From a virus: DNA of 49,514 bases. Under the pieces are notes generated by a model. The model saw only the letters and a program-made list of their open reading frames with translations. It did not search any database and was not told the DNA's origin. Numbering within the stretch: position 1 is the first letter of the stretch; each line of letters opens with the position of its first letter. The position numbers and the translations under genes were made by a program. The stretch spans positions 1-49,514 of the IMG/VR virus record IMGVR_UViG_3300037847_004728. The stretch is one strand, 5' to 3'. This document shows positions 1 through 7,099 of the stretch, piece by piece.

Positions 1-206
1 CTCGCTGATTTGTCTTTGCCGAAAGGATCAACATCAACACTGAGTTGTCCGAAGTTACCCAACTGAACATTTCCTTGGGCTAACTTTTTTAGCGCATCTC
101 TTATGTCAGCTCTTTTCTTCATTACGGGATCGGCAAGTGGGGTCGTAGAAGGGGTTGAATCTTCTTGGTTTGTTGTCTCGTCTTCTTGGACTTCTTCTTC
201 AAACAT
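1..206 (-). CDS. Hypothetical protein, 3' end outside window
   Basis: Open frame starting at an ATG at 206 and running off the left edge (68 complete codons visible). The start is supported by an AGGGGTG ribosome-binding site a few bases upstream and by its place 9 bases after the stop of the gene before it. The N-terminus is acidic and rich in Glu, Asp, Thr and Pro (MFEEEVQEDE...), followed by a more basic helix-like stretch (KKRADIRDALKKLA). No family is recognised. It is the last visible member of the minus-strand terminase/portal operon, so a virion or packaging-related role is possible but is only inferred from position. Confidence 0.6.
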   Translation of the reverse strand, partial: MFEEEVQEDETTNQEDSTPSTTPLADPVMKKRADIRDALKKLAQGNVQLGNFGQLSVDVDPFGKDKSA

Positions 207-215
207 GCGTCACCC

Positions 216-416
216 CTATTTTTTCGCGATTGCGATGTCAGTCGTGCTACGTAGCTTTGTGCCCACACGATGATCATCGGGTAAGTTTGGCTGACCTTCG
301 GGTTCGACATGAGTAGTCTCACCAACTTCAACGCCACGAATAGCTTTTAGCTTAGCGCTCAGTGTTGAGCGTAAAGCTTGTCTCTTTTGACCAGGACTAA
401 AATCGGTGAGCTTCAT
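216..416 (-). CDS. Small hypothetical protein, 66 aa
   Basis: A 66-residue basic protein beginning MKLTDFSPGQKRQALRS. Its ATG overlaps the TGA stop of the preceding gene by four bases (ATGA), indicating translational coupling. The N-terminal half is Arg/Lys-rich and likely helical; the C-terminal half has a short polar section with Pro, Gly and Glu. I recognise no domain. Small coupled genes of this kind are common beside phage portal genes, but their function is generally unknown. Confidence 0.6.
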   Translation of the reverse strand: MKLTDFSPGQKRQALRSTLSAKLKAIRGVEVGETTHVEPEGQPNLPDDHRVGTKLRSTTDIAIAKK

Positions 417-652
417 CGTTTCTTCCCTTTGTGTAAGCCATGTTTGGCGTGTTGTTTACCCTCACGAGTCGCCTTTCTTTTTGCTCGTGTTGCTGCAGCG
501 AGCTTTGATCGCTTAGTTGATTTGATCGTTGCCTCTGGCGCGTAAACCTCTCCAGTAGCTTTTGGTCCTTGAACACTTGGCTTACCTGATGGTGTACGCC
601 ATTTTTGTTTCGTCCAAGTCTTGAGCGACTGTTGTGGTTTCTTGAGTGCCAT
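413..652 (-). CDS. Small basic phage protein, DUF5872-like
   Basis: A 79-residue, very basic protein. The central pattern SLKTWTKQKWRTPSGKPS followed by QGPKATGEVYAPEA and a Lys/Arg-rich end resembles a widespread family of short proteins in marine phages and environmental virus contigs, which I know as DUF5872-type; the family name is from memory and unverified. The start is fixed by a TAATG overlap with the gene before it. The high Lys/Arg content suggests nucleic-acid contact, possibly packaged with the genome, but no activity is known. Next to it lie two more small basic proteins of similar style. Confidence 0.65.
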   Translation of the reverse strand: MALKKPQQSLKTWTKQKWRTPSGKPSVQGPKATGEVYAPEATIKSTKRSKLAAATRAKRKATREGKQHAKHGLHKGKKR

Positions 653-837
653 TAGTTCTTGTACCCGCCACCACGAGCTTTGTATCGCTTAGCCAGCATT
701 TGTGCTTTCCGTGCAGACCATTGACCAGGTTTACCGCCTTTGCCACCAGCCTTAATACTCTGAAAAATTTGTTTACGCATACCAGGCTTGGTGTAGTTGC
801 CTGCTTCGTTTACCTTACTCTTTTTCTTTTCAGCCAT
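652..837 (-). CDS. Small basic phage protein with GKPGQWSARKAQ motif
   Basis: A 61-residue protein starting MAEKKKSKVNEAGNYTKPGM and ending with Gly-rich and WSARKAQMLAKRYKARGGGY segments. This conserved layout (VNxAGNYTKP, GGKPGQWSARKAQ, GGGY) is one I have seen repeatedly in small proteins of marine phages, with no known function. A longer frame extends upstream to 888, but the ATG at 837 overlaps the previous stop as TAATG, the junction used throughout this operon, so I use that start. Likely a virion-associated or DNA-contacting accessory protein, by position only. Confidence 0.65.
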   Translation of the reverse strand: MAEKKKSKVNEAGNYTKPGMRKQIFQSIKAGGKGGKPGQWSARKAQMLAKRYKARGGGYKN

Positions 838-1259
838 TATGCTTCTGCCTTTCCTGCCCAAATGATGCAGACTCTTTGAGACGCACACTTAAAGTCCAGA
901 GCAGAGCAGTATCCTAACTCGCCTGCGTCTACGGCTTGTTCAGGATCACCCTCTTCTCCGATGCCCATCTCAATGCATTCTTTCATACTGTCCGACGTAT
1001 CAAAGAAGCTGCAGTTCCCGCATCGCATCGTCATCACGTTCTCGACGGTATCGTTGAATCGATCCGCGTAACGTTGCCAGAACTCTTGGTTCCCACCCTC
1101 TTCGTCTAGTCCAGGGTTAGCGGGTCCGTACTCTTTAGTGTCGAGTGCTTTTTGTCGATTCTCGAGGTTAAGTTCGACATCTTGCGTAGCTACGGGACAG
1201 TTCTCAGCCTTCTGACCTTGCTGTCTCAACTCGTTCATCATTTCTTCAAACGTAGCCAT
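837..1259 (-). CDS. Cys-rich putative metal-binding phage protein
   Basis: A 140-residue protein with an acidic N-terminal half and a Cys-rich C-terminal half: MRCGNCSFF (CxxC), then a Cys in MKEC, then GYCSALDFKC and QRVC, six cysteines within about 60 residues. The spacing resembles small iron-sulfur or zinc-binding modules such as high-potential iron-sulfur proteins, but the match is by eye only. An in-frame ATG at 1265 would add two residues; I chose 1259 because it makes the same TAATG junction as its neighbours. It sits among small basic proteins near the portal gene. The role is unknown; metal binding is an inference from cysteine spacing. Confidence 0.6.
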   Translation of the reverse strand: MATFEEMMNELRQQGQKAENCPVATQDVELNLENRQKALDTKEYGPANPGLDEEGGNQEFWQRYADRFNDTVENVMTMRCGNCSFFDTSDSMKECIEMGIGEEGDPEQAVDAGELGYCSALDFKCASQRVCIIWAGKAEA

Positions 1260-1567
1260 TACCATTTCACCTTATCTGCCCAGTAAGCAGCGCTCAGTTT
1301 GCCCTTGGCAATGTTCTTTCGATGCCTGGACTTGAAGCTCTTGCGCTTCTTCTTCATCTTTTCAGACTCGCCTGACTTAGGCTTACCTGCAGTCTTTGCG
1401 CCCTGCTCACCAAAACGAATCAGTTTGATGGTGTCACCCTCTTGTGCGAGAACAATATGGCTTTTCGTGGGGTGGTCAGGCGTACGCTTGGGTATGTTTA
1501 CGCCTTTGAGTCGATGCTTCTTGAGTAGTGAAGCCTTACGAATTTTATCGCGTTTAGATAAAGCCAT
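1259..1567 (-). CDS. Small basic phage protein, DUF6321-like
   Basis: A 102-residue, strongly basic protein. Key sections are RTPDHPTKSHIVLAQEGD, KLIRFGEQGAKTAG and the C-terminal RHRKNIAKGKLSAAYWADKV. This arrangement matches a family of short proteins found next to portal or terminase genes of marine podoviruses, which I associate with DUF6321; name from memory. The start overlaps the stop of the portal gene by one base (TAATG), so the two are probably translated together. The function is unknown; a charge-rich RFGxQG core and a basic tail fit DNA or capsid-interior binding. Confidence 0.7.
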   Translation of the reverse strand: MALSKRDKIRKASLLKKHRLKGVNIPKRTPDHPTKSHIVLAQEGDTIKLIRFGEQGAKTAGKPKSGESEKMKKKRKSFKSRHRKNIAKGKLSAAYWADKVKW

Positions 1568-3354
1568 TAGCCTTCACCCTGCCTAATCGGCGTTCCACCA
1601 CCTGCGGCAAGTGCTGATTCAGGTAACGGTATGTTGACACCTGCCTTCTCTTCCAAAGCGTCCTTGATCGCCTTGACTTGTTCGATAGGCATAGTCTTCA
1701 TTGCTTCGGTTAGCTTATTCATCATCTGGGCTTGGATATACGGCTCACCGCCCGCAGCACCACCCATAGATGCTTGTTGCTCTGCCTGCATCATGGCTTC
1801 TTGTGACGCGGCTTGTTCTTGCGCCATTGCTTCAAGCTCAGCCTCAGGAATAATGATTCGACGTGACAGTCCCATTCCAGAGATGATTTCTTCTGTCAGC
1901 TTCCGCATGTCGACATTCGGGTTCTCTGCGAGGAACGGAATCATCTGCAGTAGACTTTCGATCATCACGCTTGGGTTCTTTCGAAGTGGGTTGTATGACA
2001 CCATTTCGAAATCCATTTGGATGTCTCTCAGGTCTTTGTGCGCCAACTCAGCCCACCGACGATCACCCGAAATACGTACGAGACGAGGTTCCCGCATGTA
2101 CTTTTTACTAAGGTAGAAAGCTTTTTTCGCGACGTCTTCGATGGCGTCGTTGAGGTGACCTTCTCGCGTTGCAAGTCGTGTTCGCATTTGGGCGTCAATG
2201 ATTGCCATTTCGGTTGCGGTTCGAGCACCGACAACCTGGCCTCGGGCGGCCTCAGCAAGTGCTGAAATAAAAGCAGCATCGTCTTCCTGGCGGGCGACAA
2301 ACTCTTGTACGCCAGCGGGGTTTTGAGGTTGAGGCATCTCGTAGAACAGAGTCGCCAGTGTGCGTAGGGTTTCGCTGTTAGAGGGGTTGATTCCGATGAA
2401 CGATCCTGCGCTAGCCTCGACTGCCTTGTTGAGGTCTTCTTCGGTGATTCGGCCAGAATCGTACAGGATCCTCGGAATTTGCAGATACGTGATCTGCTTC
2501 ATGTGAGTTAGCAGGTCATTGATTGTTTCTTGTTGTTTGAGAACAAGCTGCACCTCACTCAGTCCAGTACAATCAATACCTGATTGGTTGAGACTGAACA
2601 TCGAGTACGGGATGTAGTCAATCTTATCTTCGAACACTACTGCATCAGCTTGCTTGACGTAGTGTTGGATCATGCCACGTTCACGATCGTAGTATTCGTA
2701 AATCGTTACCCACTGAAAAGCATCACGGACTTGTTGTGTGTTGCTTTGTTGGTTGCGATCCATCAACCACTTGGGGTATCGGTCAGGCTCGACATCCTCA
2801 ACCAACTCTGCTTTGTACAATCCTGATCGAACACGATCTTTGAACTCTTCAAACGAGATCACAGTAGCTTCAATCCAGTAACGAATGTCGTCTGGATCGC
2901 GGGCTGTGAGGTCAAAGAATACCGTCGATGGGTTGACGGCGCGTACAATCGGCATGTCACGAGCAGCATCCCAACCTGTTTTGAAGATACCCCGCTTGCA
3001 CAAAACCGCATCAATCAATGCGGTAGCGGCCTTTCGACGAAACTTGTTTGTCCTAAAGATATATTCGAGTAAGCCTGTGACCGAAGATGCAGAATCTTGT
3101 GACCGGGGCGTTCTTGCAACAGCCGCAACAGTTGGGTTGGGTCCAAGCAATGCGCTAACAGCGGTATCCGCGATAGCGTAAATTAAGTTCTTAGAACACA
3201 GAAACGAATCCATCCGAGAGTTAGATAGATCTGAATCAGCACTGTTAAAGAAGTCACCCCGGTAAAACCGACGCGCCTTATCGAATTGAGTCTTCTCTGA
3301 TCTTTTGTAGTAGTCGAGATGACGATCAATAAGTTTTGATAGCTTGGATGACAT
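1567..3354 (-). CDS. Portal (head-tail connector) protein
   Basis: A 595-residue protein with the features of podovirus portals: an N-terminal helical segment with aromatic/basic residues (LDYYKRSEKTQFDKARRFYRGD), a central region with short beta motifs (RDMPIVRAVNPSTVFFD), long helices typical of the portal stem and wing (QLVLKQQETINDLLTHM; ARTATEMAIIDAQMRTRLA) and a flexible Gln/Met/Ala-rich C-terminal tail. Length lies between T7 gp8 and P22 gp1. The dodecameric portal forms the DNA channel, nucleates capsid assembly and docks the terminase. It is separated from the terminase gene by one small gene and is followed by coupled small basic genes. The C-terminal domain could reach into the capsid like the P22 barrel, which is inference. 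Confidence 0.85.
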   Translation of the reverse strand: MSSKLSKLIDRHLDYYKRSEKTQFDKARRFYRGDFFNSADSDLSNSRMDSFLCSKNLIYAIADTAVSALLGPNPTVAAVARTPRSQDSASSVTGLLEYIFRTNKFRRKAATALIDAVLCKRGIFKTGWDAARDMPIVRAVNPSTVFFDLTARDPDDIRYWIEATVISFEEFKDRVRSGLYKAELVEDVEPDRYPKWLMDRNQQSNTQQVRDAFQWVTIYEYYDRERGMIQHYVKQADAVVFEDKIDYIPYSMFSLNQSGIDCTGLSEVQLVLKQQETINDLLTHMKQITYLQIPRILYDSGRITEEDLNKAVEASAGSFIGINPSNSETLRTLATLFYEMPQPQNPAGVQEFVARQEDDAAFISALAEAARGQVVGARTATEMAIIDAQMRTRLATREGHLNDAIEDVAKKAFYLSKKYMREPRLVRISGDRRWAELAHKDLRDIQMDFEMVSYNPLRKNPSVMIESLLQMIPFLAENPNVDMRKLTEEIISGMGLSRRIIIPEAELEAMAQEQAASQEAMMQAEQQASMGGAAGGEPYIQAQMMNKLTEAMKTMPIEQVKAIKDALEEKAGVNIPLPESALAAGGGTPIRQGEG

Positions 3355-3375
3355 ACCTAAACCCTGTGTTCGTTA

Positions 3376-3612
3376 CTAATCTTTTGGCGTACCATCTGCG
3401 TTAAACATTCCCCGAATCAGCGCAGAGCCTTCGTAGACTTTCTTAAACTTGGCTAACTCTTCGCCTTCGAGTGGGGTTTTTCCTTTCGCGGCCTTAGCCC
3501 CACTTTCTTTAAGCTTGTCTTCGGCTTTTGCCATAGGCTTAGCGTCTTTTACAGCGTCACCTGTTTTTGGGGGCACCTGATTTAGTTGAGCAGTGCTTTT
3601 TGTTCCCGGCAT
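3376..3612 (-). CDS. Small charged protein between terminase and portal, 78 aa
   Basis: A 78-residue, Lys/Ala/Glu-rich, low-complexity protein (MPGTKSTAQLNQVPPKTG...) with a better conserved-looking C-terminus (VYEGSALIRGMFNADGTPKD). I chose the ATG at 3612 over one at 3624 because GGAG lies seven bases before it and the upstream start would overlap the terminase gene. No family is recognised. Since no scaffold-like gene is visible between portal and capsid, this charged protein is one candidate for a scaffold or packaging cofactor, but only its place supports that. Confidence 0.6.
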   Translation of the reverse strand: MPGTKSTAQLNQVPPKTGDAVKDAKPMAKAEDKLKESGAKAAKGKTPLEGEELAKFKKVYEGSALIRGMFNADGTPKD

Positions 3613-3614
3613 TG

Positions 3615-5264
3615 TTATCTCCAAGTTTGTGATGCGGGTGAAAACGGAGAGCTTGCAACTCGTCGTTTTTGTCGCTTGTGATCGTCAAGCTGCCTGATTG
3701 TAACTTGTCCGCTAGTATATGTGTTATCCGTTTCTTTTGCGGGCGCACTAAAGCGTCGTTTTGATAGAATATCTGCAGCCATAACGGCAGTTCGAGCCCT
3801 GTCAAAGTGGTGGAGAATGCCATCCTCTCCACGTACGCGCTTCTTTTTAGAGCCGTCGTAGTTGAGTAGTTGATGAAGTGTGCCTCGACTTTGAATTCGA
3901 ATATCTCCTTCGCGGAGCATTTGAACAAGTCGGGCTTCGGCTTCTTGGATTCTCTTTTGTGTAGCGTACCAGCCAGGATGGTTACGGTCAGTCCACAGTA
4001 GATTTCGTGTGCCCTGGTCTTTCAAGATCGCAATACACGCAGTCGCATTAGACTCCACGGCAAGCAATGCTTGATTGTATCTAAGCTGTATCTGTTTGAG
4101 TCTTTGTGCGAATCGATCGGGCGTCTCTCGATCTTCCCAGAAAGCAACTTCTTTCCAGTCTACCGTGTCCCACACGGTGAGTGCAGACTTATCACCTGTA
4201 CTACCAAAACCTGCGGGGTCTGCTGTGATCAAGTAACTGCGACCAGGTTTAGGCCCCTCAAACTCGTGACACCCCCACGAAGACATCTCCGGGTCGGCCA
4301 ATGCCTTTGCTAACCAAGGCTTCAACACCTCCGCAGGCATGACAGGGTTCGTTGTTCCCAACCACCCATCGTACGGATCCGACGGATACTTGCACGAAAA
4401 CAGTCGCGTATCACCGACAAACTCTGTATTCAGGCCACGTCGACGGAACGCAAGGTTGTGGTTGCTCATCCCATCATGACGCCGCAGGTACTCCTTTTCC
4501 GCTGCCGTTGCCTCAAAGTTCTCCACCACTTCCCGACAGCTATCGTCTTCCCACCATTCGAGGAACAACGGATAGAACCTACTGGTTCCTTCCAACGCTG
4601 AACGCCACATCTGTTCGTGATGAGATCCCGCTCTACCAGGAGTGGACTCTAGAATGACTTTTGCGTTGGGTCGTTTGTTTACCGTCGGGAAAATATTAAT
4701 CGCAGCTTTTCGTTGCCATTGAGCTTCACCAAACTCAGTTATGACGAGTCGGTCAATGGAACGTCCGATTGCAGGGCTTCGACCACCTGCGGTCAAAACT
4801 TTGATTCCCCCGCCGTGGATAAACTGCATTTGCGTAGCGCCAGCCTTTCGACCAGGAGCCAGAGGCATGCGAACATCATCGGGTAGTTTGTTGTAGGCAA
4901 ACAAGATGCGCTCAAAAATGTCTTCTGCTGTATCTTGACGCTCTGCGATGAGAAGACCTTTGACACCGCTAAGGTACATACAGTCTCGTAGTAAAAGCAT
5001 AACCGAAACAGTTGTGATCTTAGCTTGTCGAAACTTGTTTACCATGATCCAACGATTTTCATCGTAGGCTTTCAATAGTTTCTTTTGCGTATGCGTAGGC
5101 TCCATGTAGCCTGTAGACTCATCTTCTCGGACAATTTGACACATTGAAACAAATGCATCGGGCGTCGAAAACAATGCCCTAATTTTGCCTTGATGAAGTC
5201 CTGGGGCGTGCGCGTATTCCGCACCGCCAGTCTCAACCGTTTCTTTAGTTTGTGCATTAGCCAT
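3615..5264 (-). CDS. terL: Terminase large subunit (packaging ATPase/nuclease)
   Basis: A 549-residue terminase motor that pumps and cuts DNA at the portal. The ATPase domain has a non-classical Walker A-like loop KFRQAKITT (77-85), as in terminases with a KxRQ motif, a Walker B strand DRLVITEFGE (171-180) with the catalytic Glu, and a coupling motif ESTPG (206-210). The C-terminal RNase H-like nuclease shows SYLITADPAGFGSTGDKS (343-360, first Asp at 349), LLAVESNATA with a second acidic residue, and a later DRARTAVMAADI segment. The gene stops two bases before the next start. No good ribosome-binding site precedes the ATG and a promoter-like -10 ends six bases before it, so leaderless translation is possible. 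No small terminase subunit is seen in the window. Confidence 0.88.
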   Translation of the reverse strand: MANAQTKETVETGGAEYAHAPGLHQGKIRALFSTPDAFVSMCQIVREDESTGYMEPTHTQKKLLKAYDENRWIMVNKFRQAKITTVSVMLLLRDCMYLSGVKGLLIAERQDTAEDIFERILFAYNKLPDDVRMPLAPGRKAGATQMQFIHGGGIKVLTAGGRSPAIGRSIDRLVITEFGEAQWQRKAAINIFPTVNKRPNAKVILESTPGRAGSHHEQMWRSALEGTSRFYPLFLEWWEDDSCREVVENFEATAAEKEYLRRHDGMSNHNLAFRRRGLNTEFVGDTRLFSCKYPSDPYDGWLGTTNPVMPAEVLKPWLAKALADPEMSSWGCHEFEGPKPGRSYLITADPAGFGSTGDKSALTVWDTVDWKEVAFWEDRETPDRFAQRLKQIQLRYNQALLAVESNATACIAILKDQGTRNLLWTDRNHPGWYATQKRIQEAEARLVQMLREGDIRIQSRGTLHQLLNYDGSKKKRVRGEDGILHHFDRARTAVMAADILSKRRFSAPAKETDNTYTSGQVTIRQLDDHKRQKRRVASSPFSPASQTWR

Positions 5265-5270
5265 ATGGTA

Positions 5271-5279
5271 AGTGTATCA
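5271..5279 (-). promoter_or_regulatory. Candidate extended -10 promoter for the terminase/portal operon
   Basis: On the minus strand the bases read TGATACACT followed by TACC, an extended -10 form (TGn plus TACACT). The same TGATACACTTA string lies at 7042 on the plus strand, and related TGTTAyAnT strings precede genes at 15530, 28972 and 48097. No clear -35 is seen. The expected start site would fall at or next to the terminase ATG. Confidence 0.4.
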
Positions 5280-5318
5280 TGTAAAGACTTTTTAGCCGAA
5301 AGTGTTTGCATTTTTACA

Positions 5319-5330
5319 TACAGTACTGTA
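5319..5330. repeat. Perfect 12-bp palindrome in divergent control region
   Basis: TACAGTACTGTA is a perfect inverted repeat midway between the divergent terminase and capsid genes, in an otherwise non-coding gap (5265-5443). It has the half-site form CAG/CTG of many repressor operators. No second copy was noticed nearby. It may bind a regulator or be chance in an AT-rich gap. Confidence 0.3.
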
Positions 5331-5443
5331 AACCTGAAACACGCACCTAATTTGCGGTTGGGTAGCTCTTTTGAGTCCGACAGAACGCACCAGGCAGGCG
5401 TGACCAACGTTTAAATTCTTCTAACAATTTATGTGAGAACACA

Positions 5444-6499
5444 ATGACTATCAGTACTGAACTGCTGAATACTACGTTTGCGGATCTTCGCGGACCTCTA
5501 GTAAACTCGTTTGTTCGTAGCAATGAACTGTTCGAGGCACTTAACTCGAAAGCACGTATGCCTATGGAAGGCGGGACCAAGATTGAGCGGTCCTTCTCCG
5601 GTGGTGCTCCTGCTCGCGGTGTTGGTGTCTATGTCGGTGATGAGCTACTGAACATGACCCGTCGTCAACAAATTCGGAAGTTTGAGGTTGAGCCTCACCG
5701 TCTTGTTATGGCGATTAACATTCCCAAGCGTGAGCTTGCTCAAAACTCTGGTAAGTTGGCGATTATTCGTCTAATTGAAGAGTACCCGCAAACCTCAATG
5801 GAAGCTGCAAAGGCTGACCTGAACAAGTTCCTTCTTACTGGTGTGAGTCGCGGTCTTGCTTTCAACACCTCTGAGCTTCAAGGTTTCTTGACTCTTAACG
5901 GTCAACACAACTCCGGTATCGGAACTGGTGTGAAGAACGGTCTTCTCGACTTCATCGCTCCAGGATCACAAACTGACGTTGTCCAGTCTGTTAAGAAGAG
6001 TAGCAGCTACTTCCACTTCAACCAGTACAATGACATTTCGTCTTTCGCTGCTGACGGTATGACTCAGCTTCGTAAGACCTATCGTCAGTGTGCTCACTAT
6101 GCCGGTGGAATTGGTAAGGGTCCAGACATGATTTACATGGATGATGACACCTACACCAACTTTGAGGATGCTCGAAGCGAGAATGTTCGCGTGACTCTCG
6201 TTGATGACAAGATTGATAAGAGCAACACCCTGGGTCTTAACCTTGGTCTTGCTTCTGTTACCTCGTCCATCGACCTGGATCGTGCTGACTTCACAGCAGC
6301 TACGGCTCCACGCGACGGTGTTACTTACATGCTCAACACGGACTACATCGAGTTCCCAATGCTTGAAGCCCCGAACGTTTCGGAGTTCAAGGAGCGGGTT
6401 GGCGATCAAGACGTGGTGACTGCAATCTTCGCAATGCAAGGCAACCTGATCTGCACCAAGCTTGTGGCGCAGGGCTGTGTGTCTGGCGGCGCGGTCTAA
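5444..6499 (+). CDS. Major capsid protein
   Basis: A 351-residue structural protein at the usual position for a capsid gene, first in the plus-strand head and tail module. Features fitting an HK97-fold capsid subunit are a helical N-terminal arm (MTISTELLNTTFADLRGPLV), a glycine-rich loop region with ERSFSGGAPARGVGVYVGDE, a long spine-like helix with basic residues, and an A-domain-like C-terminal half (GPDMIYMDDDTYTNFED; LLGLN-like strands; GDQDVVTAIFAMQGNLICTKL). Codon use favours C/T-ending strong codons compared with neighbours, as expected for a highly expressed protein. The ribosome site is weak (GTGAGAACACA before ATG). No protease or scaffold gene is adjacent. The protein is divergent; the call rests on context and general pattern. 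Confidence 0.8.
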   Translation: MTISTELLNTTFADLRGPLVNSFVRSNELFEALNSKARMPMEGGTKIERSFSGGAPARGVGVYVGDELLNMTRRQQIRKFEVEPHRLVMAINIPKRELAQNSGKLAIIRLIEEYPQTSMEAAKADLNKFLLTGVSRGLAFNTSELQGFLTLNGQHNSGIGTGVKNGLLDFIAPGSQTDVVQSVKKSSSYFHFNQYNDISSFAADGMTQLRKTYRQCAHYAGGIGKGPDMIYMDDDTYTNFEDARSENVRVTLVDDKIDKSNTLGLNLGLASVTSSIDLDRADFTAATAPRDGVTYMLNTDYIEFPMLEAPNVSEFKERVGDQDVVTAIFAMQGNLICTKLVAQGCVSGGAV

Positions 6500-6510
6500 G
6501 GAGGTACATC

Positions 6511-7029
6511 ATGGCACAAGGAAATGAATTTGTTACTAGTGGTAGCATTGCCGCTGATGGCAGCTTCACTGACGCATTCAACCAAACTTATGATTCCGAG
6601 CAGTACCCCGTCGGTACTCTTCGGTATCAAGCGGCTGATGAAGTGACTGCTTCTGATGCTTCTCTGGGTGGTGATCGTCTTTGGATGTTTGTCAAGGCAA
6701 GCTCTGCGGGTGTATCGGCTAACGACTTGCTTGAGCGTGATTCCACGTCGACAGCATTTCAGGTCAAGACATCTTCCGCTACCAACGATCTCGCGCGCAT
6801 TCTCGTTGTCGGGGTTGCTCAGAACGACATCGCAGCCGACGAGTTTGGTTGGGTAGTTGTGAAGGGTGAGTGCGTAGTCAAGAGTGCTAGCGTTTCTGCT
6901 GGAAACCTTCTGGCTTCGAAGGCAACTGCAGGTACAGCCGAAGGTTCGACGACTGCGGGGGCGATTTTCGGATACGCTATTAGCGATACTGGTAGTGGTG
7001 TCTGCGATGCTTACGTGGACCTGCACTAA
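6511..7029 (+). CDS. Capsid decoration-like protein (DUF2190-like)
   Basis: A 172-residue, Ala/Ser/Gly/Val-rich beta protein directly after the capsid gene. The C-terminal part (ARILVVGVAQNDIAADEFG, then VVKGECVVKS, AGNLLASKATAGTAEG, IFGYAISDTGSG) has the repeated short-strand and small-residue pattern of head-decoration or DUF2190-type proteins that bind the outside of HK97 capsids. The ATG follows a perfect anti-16S match (TAAGGAGGT), eleven bases after the capsid stop, implying high expression like the capsid itself. Decoration proteins stabilise the shell after expansion. The assignment is by composition and place, not a decisive motif. Confidence 0.6.
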   Translation: MAQGNEFVTSGSIAADGSFTDAFNQTYDSEQYPVGTLRYQAADEVTASDASLGGDRLWMFVKASSAGVSANDLLERDSTSTAFQVKTSSATNDLARILVVGVAQNDIAADEFGWVVVKGECVVKSASVSAGNLLASKATAGTAEGSTTAGAIFGYAISDTGSGVCDAYVDLH

Positions 7030-7041
7030 GTAGTTTTACCG

Positions 7042-7050
7042 TGATACACT
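7042..7050 (+). promoter_or_regulatory. Candidate extended -10 promoter after the capsid genes
   Basis: TGATACACT followed by TAGG, the same core as the minus-strand motif before the terminase gene. It lies between the decoration-like gene and the next tail gene. A start at about 7057 would put the following hairpin at the very 5' end of the mRNA. No convincing -35 is visible. Confidence 0.35.
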
Positions 7051-7052
7051 TA

Positions 7053-7090
7053 GGGGGCGTAGCTTTCGGGTTACGCCCCCTTCGTCTTTT
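7053..7090 (+). terminator. GC-rich hairpin with T-rich trailer (terminator or 5' leader hairpin)
   Basis: GGGGGCGTA (7053-7061) pairs perfectly with TACGCCCCC (7072-7080), a 9-bp stem with a 10-base loop, followed by TTCGTCTTTT. It can end transcription from the capsid genes. Because a promoter-like motif lies directly before it and GGAGG directly after, it could instead be a protective 5' leader hairpin of the downstream mRNA. Confidence 0.6.
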
Positions 7091-7099
7091 GGAGGTTTC

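Noticed and set aside
6496-7026. 176-codon antisense open frame opposite the decoration-like gene
   Set aside because: The sense gene has a perfect ribosome site and a plausible structural composition; the antisense frame is a by-product of codon bias.
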